This document shows, piece by piece, positions 1 through 10,661 of a stretch of 64,000 nucleotides of DNA. Within the stretch, counting starts at the first letter, position 1; each line of letters starts with the position of its first letter. The notes beneath the pieces were generated by a model. It saw only the letters and a program-made list of their open reading frames with translations. It was not told where the DNA came from and made no database searches. The stretch comes from Mesotaenium endlicherianum (Eukaryota > Streptophyta > Zygnematophyceae > Zygnematales > Mesotaeniaceae), in contig WELA01010935.1 in the NCBI GenBank assembly GCA_009602735.1, positions 153,898 to 217,897 of the forward strand, written 5' to 3'. A program made the translations under genes and the position numbers.

Positions 1-631
1 GCAACATATTACTAGGAAAGATTCACAAAAATTACTTAGGATTTTGAGTAGCAAGAAAGTGCTCAGGATTGAAATGGGATGCAAGGCCTTGTCATTATTA
101 CTTGGAGAAATTTACAGAAGTAGAAACTCATTTGAAACAATGAAGTTTTGCCTATTTATGGTCTTCTATGACGACCACTCACCCTTAAAAGGGAGGGACG
201 CTTAGCAACGAAAACTCTTAGTGTTTGTCAAATCATCCCATCTGGAAAATTTGTGAGTAACCCACATCAACCTGATCCGACATGTTGGGCCGATTGGACG
301 TCGACATGCTTACATCAAAATATCTAGAATGTAGTAACTTAGACGCGCTAGGCTAATCCGAAACTTCTAGGTAATTCGACCTAGTCGGCACTTTGCGTCA
401 GCCAAAATTACGTGAAGGTTTGGATTCACTCTAATGGCCCAAGTTGCTCAACGCTCTCCGTCAATTTGAAAGTCGCGCACACCGCAAATTAAGGACAGTC
501 ATCGACCAAGCTTAAAACTAATATAACTTCATAACTTCATAACTTCATAACTTCTTGAAACTTAACCAAATTCGACAAATTATATATCATAGTGACCACA
601 AAAATGCAAATTACAATCCTATGACCTTACA
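1..631 (-). repeat. Family-C LTR, cut by the window edge
   Basis: This stretch matches the LTRs at 29,016-29,752 and 23,553-24,485 over most of its length. Shared landmarks are the gagtagcaagaaa block, the gcctatttat block and the gacgtcgacatg block. Read on the minus strand it begins TGTAAGGTCATAGG at 631, the same start as the family-C LTRs. Its 3' end lies outside the window, so whether it is a solo LTR or belongs to an element to the left cannot be decided. No family-C pol lies immediately to its right. Confidence 0.75.
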
Positions 632-1047
632 TTCTTGGCTTCCTCCACATCTTTGTTCTTCAAAGCAGCTTGGCTATTATCAACCACATCCACCATATGA
701 GAGCAGCCCTTCATGTGTAACTTGGTGACCTTGGATAAGTCGTGTTTGCCCATGATATCTTTCTTCAGCTTGATCTTCTTCACTTGTTGCACCCACTTAT
801 CGTTATCTGACACCTTGTTGATTTTTTCTTCAGCGAGCGTAGTAATCAGCGGGTGGAATTGACTAATCTGTTGAGTAACAGAGGAGAAGCTTGGTCCTCA
901 AGGAGGGGTTGTAGCTGAGAGGTTACCACAAGGAGGAGGAGGAGGGAATTCCTCCACATTTGCCTTTAACATAAGCTTTTGAAGTCACTGCTCAAAGAGA
1001 ACACGCTAGGTTGCAGCCTCTAAAGACTCACCCAAAGTGTTCTCCAT
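619..1047 (-). pseudogene. Unassigned broken reading frame
   Basis: A continuous minus frame from an ATG at 1047 carries three in-frame stops and ends at a stop inside the neighbouring LTR. Its last 64 residues are open, lysine-rich and hydrophilic, with a WVQQVKKIKLKKDIMGKHDL stretch; a PPPPP run lies further upstream. I do not recognise the family. It may be a retroelement gag-like or transposon-borne gene, since everything around it is transposon-derived. The stops show that it is no longer functional. Confidence 0.3.
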
Positions 1048-1429
1048 CTGAGATCTATTGGCAGTGTTGCCTTGACTGGCAAGAGTAACTTCTGTGATTA
1101 CGCCCGTTGCAACGAGAGTGTTAGCGGTATTTTTTAGCCATGACTGACGCTTCGAGACGAGCGCGAAGATGAAGATTCTGAGTAGCCCTGTGTTGCAAAG
1201 CTCTAAAGCAAATATGTGACATAAGACAATATCAGATGCGCCAACTCTTGCAACAATTCAAAAATGAATAGCGATGGCTTCTATCATGCTGCCTACATGC
1301 TACATAGTTGAGGAATTTTTGGCATCTATCTAAGTAAGCATTCGCGAACTTGTAGAGATGGAGTTCTTCAAGCTGCATTGATCTTGCACTTTTGACATGT
1401 GACATTTGACATCACGCTACACTTTAAGA
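1048..1429. other. No recognisable feature
   Basis: I see no convincing reading frame, repeat end or RNA gene in this stretch between the unassigned frame and the family-A gag remnant. It is probably decayed transposon sequence. Confidence 0.4.
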
Positions 1430-2247
1430 TTGCGATCCTTAGGAAAACGCTGCTCAAGCGACTTAAAAAAACGACGCAAATAGTGTTTAGGATCGAACTG
1501 GTCATCTCCAACTTCCACATCTCCGACAAGTACCCAGAGCTTCTGCCTAACTAGGCTCACTGGTGGCATTGTCGCCTAGCTGCCCATTAAATGGTACAGC
1601 TTTGCGTGTCACTCGTTCCTTGCCATTTGCAATCTTTTCAGACAGATCTGCACACACTACGCAATTTTGCGACGAACCGGGCATCATTATCTCAAGAGCC
1701 GCTCCTTACTAACCCTCAATAAGATGCCTCAGAGAGCTCTTCTATTGATGCAACTAAATCTACGCTCTCAACAGGTGCGGCGGGCATTGCTCTCCCCGAC
1801 GATGAACGGGCTTTCACAGCCTCTTTCTGGATTTTTTAATCTCTTGCGTTTTTTTGCTCTCCAAATACCTATTCTTGGATAAGGTCCTCATCTTTCCGGA
1901 TTTGGCAAAGAGTAACAAGGCATCCTTGTCCAAGTGCTAAAGCAAACTTATGAATGGAGCAAACTGTGCGTATGAGGCATCCTCTCTGATCTTCTCAAAA
2001 AAATCCGCCCAACAGATCTCATCAAACTTATTAAAAGCGAAGCTATTTCCACTGGTTTTTCCACAACAAAATTTTGTGGACAGCTTGAACTCAGGAATTT
2101 TATCCCCTTCATCAACACCCATTTTTTACGAGTACCCTAGAATCACTCACTCTTACCCACGCATCGTCTTCTCTGCCCACATTAAGTGCAAAGTAACTTG
2201 CATTATACGGATTCTCATCGTTTGGAGAGATATGGCGAGGCTCGTCT
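1430..2247 (-). pseudogene. gag: Degraded gag 5' region of a family-A DNMT-gypsy element
   Basis: Translated on the minus strand, this matches the leader frame and gag N-terminus of the better-preserved copy at 52,440-53,300. Examples are FKLSTKFCCGKTSGNSF against FKLSTKCLSGRIRGNSF, and ICWADFFEKIREDASY against IYWADVFERIRKDSSY. In both copies the frame then reads FISL(L/V), an in-frame TAG, and continues with (H/Y)LDKD. Downstream, toward 1430, further frame breaks occur. Gag is the structural protein of the retrotransposon particle. Only the N-terminal part is present, and homology stops near 1430. Confidence 0.65.
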
Positions 2248-2597
2248 ATCAACCGTAGTCTTAAATTATAGATACGGCCGATACGGTGACGACCTGTCTG
2301 GATACTCACACACGGGTGTGTTAAAAGTCAACGTAAAGTACGCCAAAATATGCCAAGCGTGCTTGCGACTGTAACTTTTGGAAAGTTTGAAATCTGGAAA
2401 TTTCATCAATCGCGTTAGGTGGAGAATGACGAGCGCGGTGAAAAAAAAACAAATGTTAACCATCCGCTTGTAGAAGGTAAAATGTTAAATTGGTATTAGA
2501 TAAGGAAAAACGGACCACTATTCTTTTAGTTTTTGATACGTATACAGAATATCACTACGGCAAGCTAAATCGATACGCACGTATTTTAGAGCAAGCT
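2248..2597. repeat. ~350-bp interspersed repeat, MULE-like MITE
   Basis: This segment interrupts the family-A leader frame between the codons for LWSEQPSR and DEPRHI, which are contiguous in the copy near 53,290. An inverted second copy is found at 42,705-42,996 plus 54,716-54,807, where it is itself split. The flanks tatcaaccg and tctcgacgg look like a diverged 9-bp target duplication. Its other copy has an 11-bp one (GGTTGTC[A/G]CGG). A 9-11 bp duplication on a short non-coding element suggests a Mutator-like non-autonomous transposon, but I do not see strong terminal inverted repeats. Confidence 0.55.
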
Positions 2598-2825
2598 CTC
2601 GACGGTTGCTCACTCCACAGGTTATCATACCGCTCAGATGTCTCACTCCTTCGTAGAGTGCCTTCCACAGGCGCCACATGATGATAGGTCCTTTCGCTAT
2701 TCAACTCCATGTACTCCTGAATTTGTCCTGGTCCCCTTTCAGGGTGAGCACCGGCAACCTTGATTAGCCTCAATCCCAAATTGCTTGGGAATTCTTGTGC
2801 ACCTGAAGTTTTCAAAAGTGAGACA
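2598..2825 (-). pseudogene. Family-A leader frame, upstream piece
   Basis: The minus-strand frame resembles the start of the 168-residue leader frame at 52,989-53,495 (GAHPERGPGQIQEYMEL against GAQPGRGPGEIQLYMRL, and LWSEQPSR in both). It joins the A-type terminal repeat at about 2,826. This shows that the A repeat is followed directly by leader and gag, with no B segment between them, as in the element at 42,997-54,715. Confidence 0.55.
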
Positions 2826-4088
2826 GGAGTGCCTTACTTCCAATTAGGCTGTCGCCTAGGTTGATGTTTAACCAAATGAGCTAATGTGTAATTTGTTAAA
2901 ATCACGTCAAAGCAAATTAAGATACACTCACAGCACCAATGTTCAGAATAAATTGCCCACCAGGACTTTTGCTTAACTTTCATAAAATCACAGCTTACAA
3001 AACTCCCAAACTATGGCATCTATGCTGGCCTGGTTTGAGCTCTTTGCCCACACCTGCACCTTAGAAGTTTCCTTTGCTAGCTAGACTCACTCCGTTCTTT
3101 ACTGAGAGTGTTCTTGATTACTTATGCTCTTGCTTTGAGCAATTCCATGATAAAGACTTTCGAGAACTTGGAAACTAACATAACACTCACCATTTTTATG
3201 TGCTTTCGCACGCTTGTGATGTCTGGTCTAACTCTGCACTAGAAGCCCAGCAGATCCTACTCTGGAAGCTCTCACTACTAGATAGACACTACATAGATTT
3301 CCCTCTCTGAGAATTCCTCAATTGTAACTTTTCTATAATACATGAAGAAGGAATCTTTGAGCGTCGGCTGGAGCGTGCCTCCTTGGCTCTCCTGTGGCCT
3401 TAGAAACTCCTTCCTCCTTCGCTCTCTTCTCTTCACTTCTTCTCTCTCTCTTGCGCTCCTTTTGGTTCTTTGGCAAATGTGCACAAAACGAATGAGGTGA
3501 GATCGTGCAACGGTTGTTACCCAGGCACCACGCATGCAGGCCTCTCTCTCTCTTGAGAGTTTCAATGCTGCGTTACACCCCTCACACAACACATGCGTGC
3601 AGTCTCGAGTTCATCACTCAAGCAGCTTAACGTCTCGGTTAGCATGCAAGCGTGGGCAATGTTGCAGTTCATGTCCCTTGGGTGGCTGCTTGTGTCGAGA
3701 CAACCTCGGCCCAAGTTCAGCAACAAAGATCGACGTCCACTTAGCGCTTTCGACTCGGCAGCTTCTGCATCTTTGCAACACGGTCAGCTTCGCAAGCAGA
3801 CTTGGCGTTTCCTCCCCGCTCTTCAGCCTAGTCGACTTCCCGGCCAATTTGTCAATTCTGGCAGGCTAAGCTTATTCACCATTGTGGCTGCGTGGACTAT
3901 GAAACCCCACTCACCTTTGAGCGTCGAGTTTGACGTGACTTGTGGGCAAGGTCACACGTGACCTAAACGAGTAATGACCTATTGGTGGTCACTGATGAAA
4001 CAAAAGTCATTGTTGACATCCGTACTTGGGCGGCCGTGACTTGCGTTGCGCGTTTGGCACCGTCAGAAGGATAGTTGACGCGGCAGCT
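2826..4088 (-). repeat. Family-A terminal repeat, A segment
   Basis: Diverged but collinear match to 53,540-54,715 and 43,294-44,551. Shared blocks include gcttaactttc, tcacagcttacaaaactc, tctatgctggcctgg, caccattttta and cttagtcaca-like stretches. On the minus strand its 5' end abuts the B segment at 4,089 and its 3' end abuts the leader frame. It is one A segment standing between the 3' end of one copy (PHD remnant at 4.55 kb) and the 5' end of another (gag at 2 kb). This is a tandem or shared-repeat junction. Confidence 0.6.
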
Positions 4089-4356
4089 GTTGTGCGTAAC
4101 AATGTCGGTTCCCAGGAACCTGTGTGGCTTTCTAGCACGTGTGCCGTCGACTTGGTCGATGTCTCAATGGTCCTCCTCACATGTGGGCTTTTCCTGGTCA
4201 ATTGGTTGATACGTCTCTGCATGTGGGGATTTTCTTGGTCACTTGCCATTACCACGTGTGTTGGTGCCAAATTGCTTAAAGTTGACTCATTTCTGTTCTT
4301 CTTGCACTTGAGCAAATGCAGAGAGAGGTTGCCATAAAGTGTTTTTCTATTTGCAC
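4089..4356 (-). repeat. Family-A terminal repeat, B segment
   Basis: Matches the ~300-bp B segments at 42,997-43,293 and 44,552-44,852. Shared blocks include tgttgtgc, gtcggttcccnnggaac and ctagcacgtgtgcc, followed by cacgtgtg-type repeats. The junction cggcagc|tgttgtgcg corresponds to gacagc|tgttgtgcc at 44,551/44,552. It lies between the PHD remnant and the A segment, as in the element at 42,997-54,715. Confidence 0.55.
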
Positions 4357-4597
4357 TTAAATCTCTCACAGCTTCTTTTCAGGACTCAAAAATTTTGCAA
4401 AAAATTTCCCATCCCATGGTTTTCCTTGCACCCCTCTCTTTCAACTGAGGTGTCCTTGCCTTTCTTGCTGAAACTAGTTTACTTTCCATCTTTGCGGCTT
4501 GGGAGGTTAGGAAGGCAATTGGGACATTCCAAATGTCTTGCCATAATTTATTCGTCTCCGATGCAAAAAGTGTGCCCATGAGATCCATACTCATCGC

Positions 4598-4600
<3 letters not shown>
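4357..4600 (-). pseudogene. 3' coding end of family A with PHD-finger remnant
   Basis: On the minus strand this encodes CDEYGSHGHTFCIGDE, then, after a stop, RHLECPNCLPNLPSRK. It aligns with CDKCGARWHTFCVGEE and ECPDCLPKPPSRK at 44,925-45,070. The second zinc pair, the His-x2-Cys pair and the final Cys-x2-Cys of a PHD finger are recognisable. Upstream the sequence is replaced by a (CT)n tract at 4,601. This second copy supports the PHD finger as a genuine part of the family-A polyprotein. Confidence 0.6.
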
Positions 4601-4665
<65 letters not shown>

Positions 4666-4694
4666 CTCTCTCTCTCTCTCTCCCTCTCTTTCTC
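4601..4694. repeat. (CT)n microsatellite
   Basis: About 60 bases of uninterrupted TC dinucleotides, one TGTG interruption, then more TC and TCCC units. The Ser-Leu or Arg-Glu frames across it are artefacts of the repeat. Confidence 0.95.
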
Positions 4695-5545
4695 CATCTC
4701 ATCGTGGGCCCTCGGTGTACAGGGTTTTCCCCCTACGCCAGTCCAACTCTTCGCCTCGCGCGCGGCATTATGCCGCCAGACCGAAACGCACATGCGCTCA
4801 CCCTCCTCCACGAGCAGGCCAGGGATGCCCGCAAGGTCACGCCTCTGCACGACACGCACACGAGCGCACAAGAGGTTATTCCTCCTTGTGAGGAGAGAAA
4901 GATCACTTCTTTATGCGAGACGTGCCCATGCTTTGTCCTCACCGCCTTTCGATGGCCCGCGCGATCTCGGCACCAGCGATGATGACGCACAATCTTTCTC
5001 CACCACGAATTGTACTTGACACCGCCCGTGTGGCTTGCTGCCGTCCTGCGCAGCCACAAAGCCCGCGACGGGCCGTTTGGATCTCCTCTTCTTAGAGTGG
5101 CCCGTACCACTGTCAGGCCCTGCAACCGCCAGCCCTATATTACCGCCATACGAACAGTGATCATGCGGCACCGCTGGGAGGAGCGCGTTCGGCTCGCATC
5201 TCTTTCTCCGCTACGCCCGAAGTTCGGCTCGCTCCACGTCAACTTGTCCGTCCTCGACAAGCGGCAGAGAGGGTCGAGGGCTCCGTCTGCACAGTGCCCA
5301 TCCAGGCGGAACTTTGGAGCGTCAGCGTTCGTAACTCGACCCGCGTCCCCATCTGCACCAGCGCACAGCCACGGAGCAGCAAGCATTAGCCGCTTCACAC
5401 CACGCCGACTACAGGTGGAGACATTGGTAGCAGCTGCAGTGCGTCCGCAATGCGCAAGCTATGGCCCGTCCAATGCCCGCGTAGGCATTGCAGGATGCGC
5501 GCGCGCGTTGGCGCACTTACCAGGTGCATACTTGCACAGCTGGTC
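4695..5545 (+). other. GC-rich coding-like tract, unassigned
   Basis: The tract is GC-rich and open over long stretches in plus frames (for example 5,010-5,567, 185 codons). Its base composition resembles family-B coding sequence. It lies immediately upstream of family-B DNMT sequence, interrupted by a solo LTR, so it may be the decayed 5' part of that element. I could not align it convincingly with the family-B gag, retropepsin or linker at 54.8-57.9 kb. It should be treated as unassigned. Confidence 0.3.
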
Positions 5546-6294
5546 TGAAAGGGGCAAAGGGCCCTAGTGAAAGCGTAGTAACTCACGAGGAAAGGAATTA
5601 GTTGCAATCATATTAAAGAGTCCAGCAGCATATCACTAAGAAAGCTAAGGAAAATTACTCAACATTTTGAGTAGCAAGAAACTGCTCACAATTGATGTAG
5701 GATGAAAGGCCTTGTTATTACAATCTCGTAGAGATTTATAGAAGTGAAAACTGATAAGAAATGAAGTACTACTGCCTATTTATAGTCTTCTGACCTAAGT
5801 CCTCTTCTGTAGACGGGAGAGCCGTTTAGCAACAGATTTTCCTATGTGTTTGTCAGATTGTCCCTTCCAGAATATTTGTGAGTAAGCCAGATTAGTCTCA
5901 TTTGACGTGTCGGGTCAAATTGACGTCCTCATACATGCATGGACAGTACTAGAATATTCTATCTTAGGCGCGCTACGCTAAATCGAAACTTCTAGGTAAA
6001 TCGACCTAGTCGGCACTCCATGTCAGCCGAACTTACGTGAAGGTTCTAATTCACTCTAACGGGCCAGATCGCTCGACGCTGTCGGTCAATCTGACGGTCA
6101 CGCTCACTGCAAATTATGGACAGTCGCTGACCAACCTTTAACCAATTAAACTTCCAAAATTCATAACTATCTCATTACTTAACAAAATTCGATAAATTTT
6201 ATACTAAAATGACCACACATATGCATTTCACGCTTCTATGCAATCAAAACATACATTCAATGAACTCAAAAATGCACTTTATAAACCTACGACC
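5546..6294 (-). repeat. Solo family-C LTR
   Basis: The left end, tgaaaggggcaaagggccct, matches the family-C LTR left end (tgaaaggagcagagtgccct at 29,016). The body is collinear with the copies at 1-631, 23.6-24.5 kb and 29.0-29.75 kb. The right end stops at gacctgt instead of gaccttaca, so the last bases are lost or changed. No family-C internal sequence flanks it, so it is solo. It lies next to, probably within, the family-B element that resumes at 6,296. No clear target duplication is visible. Confidence 0.75.
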
Positions 6295-6295
6295 T

Positions 6296-7065
6296 GTTTC
6301 CTGAGCACGCCTTCTACCTCGCTTAGACTTACTGGCCCATCGACATCCGTGACATCACCGCCGAGCACATCACACGCCAGGGGCCCATCGACATCCTCAT
6401 TGGTGGCAGTGAGTGGCGGGGCTTCTCCATTGCGAGACGAGGAGGCGCACTCGCTGACCCGCGTACGGCCCTGCTTTGGCATCTGCTCCGCGTCTTCAAC
6501 ATGGTTGAGGACCGCCGGTTGCCTCACACTCTTGCCTAGGTTTTAGAGAACCTGGCTTTACGCTACGATTCTCAGCCCATTGCTAGCGTCCACATTGCCC
6601 TCTGCAGCAGCTACGTCGGCCATGAGGCCGTTCAGATTGGCTCCATCGCGTGCGTGCTTACTACACCAACCTGGCCATGCCAAGCCAGCTAGAGGCATTG
6701 GCGGTCGCACGTCCACGCCACACGCGCAACGTTGAGTCCATCCTCCACGTCGCGCGTCTGGCCCAGAGAATGGTCGCCCTTCCGCATGCTTCTCAGGCCT
6801 ACTACGAGGTCCTCCACAACGTCACGCGGGCGCTTCCAACATTCGTGAGTCGCTACAACAGCGCGGCCTACGTAGGGGCCCAGCGCGGCATGATCATTGA
6901 CCTCGAGATCGGCATGTTCCAGCGACCCCGTGTCCTGAAGATGGAGCGTGCAATGGGCTTCTGTACGCACCTCACACAGGTGGACGGCATCAGTAAGGTC
7001 AACCGCGTGCGTCTTCTTGGCTAGGTTATCGACACCAACGTCTTGACATGAATCCGATTTCAGAC
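6296..7065 (+). pseudogene. DNMT C-terminal portion of a family-B element
   Basis: The plus frame reads DIRDITAEH, then a catalytic-loop relic GGSEWRGFS and ARRGGALADPRTALLWHLLRV. After a VLEN motif (motif VI) and a target-recognition stretch comes RAMGFCTHLTQVDGISKVNRVRLLG with VIDTNVL, the expected motif IX-X region. It aligns with the family-B copy at 41,340-41,925, where the loop is GWECQGF. C5-methyltransferases attack cytosine through the loop Cys. Here that Cys has become Trp, with Gln to Arg beside it, and stops follow VLEN and RLLG, so this copy is dead. The N-terminal half with the SAM-binding motif I is missing beyond the solo LTR. Confidence 0.7.
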
Positions 7066-7530
7066 GCAGGCCCTGACTCCCCTCTACGCCCAGGCTTGTC
7101 ATCCGAAGATGGACCAGTCCTACGACGCCATGGACCATAATTTCGACGGCAACAGCGCCCCGCCTGGTACGACCTGGCATTCCCAACGGCAAGCTCCTAC
7201 TTCTTGCCTGCTGCCTGCGCCGCATCCTGGTCGTGGTCGTGGTCCGCTGGGGGGGGGAAGGAGGAGATAGGACTCCTCACAGCGACCCAGGGAGATTTGC
7301 TCCCCATTTCTTTTTCCACGCTCTCAGCTGCCGACAGGTGGTGCAGGGTAGCTGGCAGCAGCTTTCAATAAAGAGGCACCCGAGGCAGGCCGATTACAGC
7401 CAGCTGCAAGGCAGGTGACGCCTCCAGCCTCACAGACCACGCCAATAGCAGGGCAGGAGGCGCCAGCTGCACCACAGATGCCACCACCAGCTTTCCCTAC
7501 TTAGAAGCTGGGGGGGACTCTCACTGAGGC
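7066..7530 (+). other. Family-B linker between DNMT and RT
   Basis: Low-complexity coding-like sequence rich in Ala, Gln, Pro and Gly, with a G run at 7,250-7,257 and several stops. In position it corresponds to the long linker between DNMT and RT in family A. No domain is recognised. Confidence 0.35.
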
Positions 7531-8886
7531 ACAGGCTGCTCAGCTGACGGCATTGCTGGATGCACGGCCCATCTTCCAGAAGCGCTATTTCTATAGTCGC
7601 TTTAAGGACGACCGGATCAGCATGCAGACAGGCAAGCTAGAGGAGTGTCAGCCCATTCGTGAGTTTGCCTCTACCTATGCAGCGCCCACTGTCATGCCAG
7701 CTAAGAAGGATGCCTCAGGCAACTGATTGGAGAAGAGGATGTGCAGTGACTATCGTAAGCTTAACAAGGTCGCTGAGCAAGACAAATATCCTATTCCAAT
7801 GCCTGACGAGAGCTTTGACAACATTTGCGCTCGTACTTGGTTCTCGGTGTTGGATTTCAGGCAGGGCTTCAACCAAAAACCTATCGCAGAGGAGCACCAG
7901 CACAAGACGGCTTTTTGGGGGTCGCAGCGTCTCTACGAGTGGAGGGTTATGCCCTTCGGCTTCAAGAACGCTCCTGCCACCTTCCAACGAGTCATGGATA
8001 ATGAGTTGGCAGGGCTCTCGTTTTTCGGCGCTACATCAATCGCGTGCTCGTCTTCAGTGAGACGGTTGAGGAGCACGCGACGCACATTACTGCAGTCCTA
8101 GACCGCTTGGAGGGCGTCGGGCTCAAGTGTTATCGGAGCAAGTGCACCTTTGGGACCCGGGAGGTGGAGTACCTCGAGCATCTCATATCTTACAGTGGTC
8201 TAGCCCCTCAGCTGGCCAAGATCTCGGCCATCACTGGCATCTCGTCGCCAACCAACCTCTCGCAGCTGAGGGCCTTCCTTGGCATCGCCAACTACTATCG
8301 CCGCTCTGTGCTCGGATTCAGCGAGCTCGCCAAGCCGCTCATAGACTTGCTACGCAAGGGCGTTGCCTATGTATGGGGACCAGAGCAGCAGGCGGCGTTT
8401 GACAAGCTGAAGGAGCTGCTGGTGAGCGCTCCAGTACTACGGCGGCCTGACTATCAGAAGCCCTTCATCCTCTACACCGATTGGTCGCAGGCAAGGCTTG
8501 GAGCGGTGTTGGTGCAGGAGCATGACGGCTTCGAGCATGTGGTGGCGTATGCCAGCGTCAGCAACAACCGAGCAGAGGGCAACTACGGCTCTTATAAGGG
8601 GGAGTGCCTGGCAGCTTTGTGGGCGATTGTGCACTTTAGGCACTATCTCTACGGCACCCACTTCCGCTTGGTTATCGACCATCAGCCACTCAAGTGGCTC
8701 ATGACATTGGAGCGCCTCAGAGGCAAGTACGTACGGTGGGCGCTCATCTTGCAGGAGTACACCTTTGACGTGCACCATCGCCCAAGGTCGACACACCTAG
8801 ACGCCAACTGCCTTAGCCGCAACCCCTTGCTCTCTTTAAAAGACCTCACAGTAGCCCGCCACGATGAGGATGAGCCAGTGGTGTGA
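7531..8886 (+). pseudogene. pol: Reverse transcriptase-RNase H of a family-B element
   Basis: RT begins near LTEAQAAQLTALLDARP. It contains CSDYRKLNKV, FSVLDFRQGFNQ, FGFKNAPATFQRVMD and the fingers-palm core of Ty3/gypsy RT. A frame change near 8,030 is needed to continue. The YxDD catalytic motif reads YINR, so both catalytic Asp residues are lost. The connection domain (FLGIANYYRRSV) is followed by RNase H with YTDWS, KGECLA and VIDHQP, the three acidic positions. A stop follows DEPVV at 8,884. These enzymes would copy element RNA into DNA in the cytoplasmic particle; this copy cannot. Confidence 0.85.
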
Positions 8887-10254
8887 CACAAGGCGGCGTT
8901 CCTGGCCTTCACCATTGACGACGACGTGCAATTCACTAGCCTAGACATGGTGACCATCACCACTCGACGACTGGCACTAGCAGCAGCAAAGTAGCAGGGC
9001 AGTTTGCAGTGCGGGCCAGGGGACGTGTGGGACATTGCACCAGTGCTGCAGTACGTCACGGCCAAGGAGTTGGCCCCAAGCATGAGTGCACGCGAGCGCG
9101 ACCGCGACCGCATTCTCAAGCACAGCCAAGACTTTGTCTTCATGGAGGGGCGCATGCGGCAAGTGATGGCGGACGGCTCCGTGTTGGTGGTTCTTGAGCC
9201 TGCTATACGCAGCCAACTGATATGACGTGTACATGAGGCGCTTGGACACTTTGGTGATAAGCGCACTCTCAGCCTCCTCTACGCTGAGTATTGGTGGTAC
9301 ATTATGACTAAGGTCGTTGCCGACATCGTCAGCAGTTGCACTCTTTGCGGCCAGGTGCGCTCAAGCTTCACAGCCCGCCCCGTCGCTCTCAACCCTCTCC
9401 CTAGCCAGGGCTTGTTTAACAGGTGGTTGCTCAACTTGGCTGGGGAGCTGCGCAAGTCTCGTCGAGGCAACCTCTATGTCTTGGTGATGAGTGAGCACAT
9501 GTCCAAGTGGATTGAGCTTGTGCCCTTGCCCAGCAAGGCCAGTGAGGGGATTGCTGAGGCCTTCCTTGACCTGGTCCTTAGCCGCTGTGGCAGCTGCGCT
9601 AAGGTCCTAACCGACTATGGCAAGGAGTTCCAGGGCAGCTTTCAGAAGCTGCTGGGACGCTCGATGATTGACCACCGCACTACCTCTCGCGACCATCTTC
9701 AGGCTGACGGCCTTGCTAAGCGCATGGTGCAGATCGTCAAGCTTGGGTTGCGGAAGTATTGCCTGGCCCACGACAGCACCCACCGAGACGACGCCCTTCT
9801 ATGCTTGGCTACGGGGTACAGGTTCAGTAAGCAGGCCTCCTTGACCTCGCATTTTCGCTTTTTCCTTCTCTACAGCCAACAGCCACTCCTGCCTGTAGCA
9901 GCCAGGATCGCGGCCAAGAACGTCTTGGACTTGGACAGTCTCGAGACGTGGAGCGCTCTTATCGAGCAGCGTGCACAACTCTTACAGCGCCTGATGCCCA
10001 TGGCCATGGACAACCTCAGCATTGCTCAGCACCACAACACACTGAGGTATATTATGACTCGTGGAGGAGCCTATTGCCCGCGGGTGTTGCAATTCCCCGC
10101 AGGTGACTTCGTGTACTTGCGACGCCAAACAAAAAACACCCTCGACACCAGCAGCTCGCCCGTCATCTTGCGTGTCGGGCGTGTCTTGGCGTCAGGAGAT
10201 CTAGAGCTGGAAGGCGCAGATGGCCGTCTTCACAAGGACCACTCAAAGAACTGT
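8887..10254 (+). pseudogene. int: Integrase of a family-B element
   Basis: The HHCC zinc domain is visible (HEALGHFG, YWWYIM, CTLCGQ), preceded by a TGA stop at about 9,223. In the catalytic core the first Asp is Asn (WLLNLAGEL). The second is present (VLTDYGKEF). The catalytic Glu position reads Lys (GLAKRMVQ, against ALAERMVQ in the copy at 40.6 kb). Integrase inserts the cDNA into the genome, and with two of three acidic residues replaced this copy is inactive. The C-terminal domain ends in DGRLHKDHSKNCGPCHLPN and leads into a PHD finger. Confidence 0.85.
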
Positions 10255-10461
10255 GGACCATGCCACCTTCCTAACCGTGACAAGCAGGTTCGTCCCCGCG
10301 ACGCGCGGCCGCCCAAGGACTGCGCGTGCCAGATTTGCCACAGCCCCGGCGAGGAGGCCAGGATACGGCTTGGCGATAGTTGCAACCTTGGCTTCCACAT
10401 CGGCTGCCTTGACCAATCGTAGGCCCGCGTGCCAGCTGAAGATTGGTTCTGTAGTGACTGA
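10255..10461 (+). pseudogene. PHD finger at the C-terminus of family-B integrase
   Basis: The frame reads CHLPN, then CQICHSPGEE, LGDSCNLGFHIGCLD, a TAG stop, and RVPAEDWFCSD. This is the C-x2-C, C-x2-C, H-x2-C and W-x-C layout of a PHD zinc finger. One zinc Cys is lost (GDSC where the copy at 40 kb has CNNC), and the final Cys is replaced by a stop. PHD fingers usually read histone H3 tails. Its place at the integrase C-terminus is where chromoviruses carry a chromodomain, so a role in target-site choice is a reasonable inference. Confidence 0.75.
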
Positions 10462-10514
10462 ACTACTTTAGCTTTAGGCAGCGATCACAGCCCATCAGCT
10501 GGTGGCTGGGAGCT

Positions 10515-10661
10515 AAGGGGGGAATTAAAACATTCAACGCTTGACTGTCTTTTTGTATTTGAAGCCACATGTACTCCAAAAATCATTGCAGCAAAGCCTG
10601 CTTGCTTATTGTGCATTGCATGTGTCGATGATACGCACTCGATCTCCTACCGTATGACAAC
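10515..10661 (+). repeat. Family-B polypurine tract and B1 segment
   Basis: A purine run, aaggggggaa, precedes a 137-bp segment starting near 10,525 (ttaaaacattcaacgcttga) and ending cgtatgacaac at 10,661. Equivalent segments lie at 29,930-30,060 (starting TGTAAAACATTTGACA after gggaggggg) and, inverted, at 39,722-39,860. The same segment recurs at 11,646-11,783, after the A segment. Confidence 0.65.

Noticed and set aside
3278-3961. Overlapping 100-codon frames on both strands at 3.3-4.0 kb
   Set aside because: They fall inside the non-coding A segment of the family-A terminal repeat and are not conserved in the other copies.
4379-4982. Open frames encoding Ser-Leu or Arg-Glu repeats
   Set aside because: Pure translation of the (CT)n microsatellite; no protein domain.
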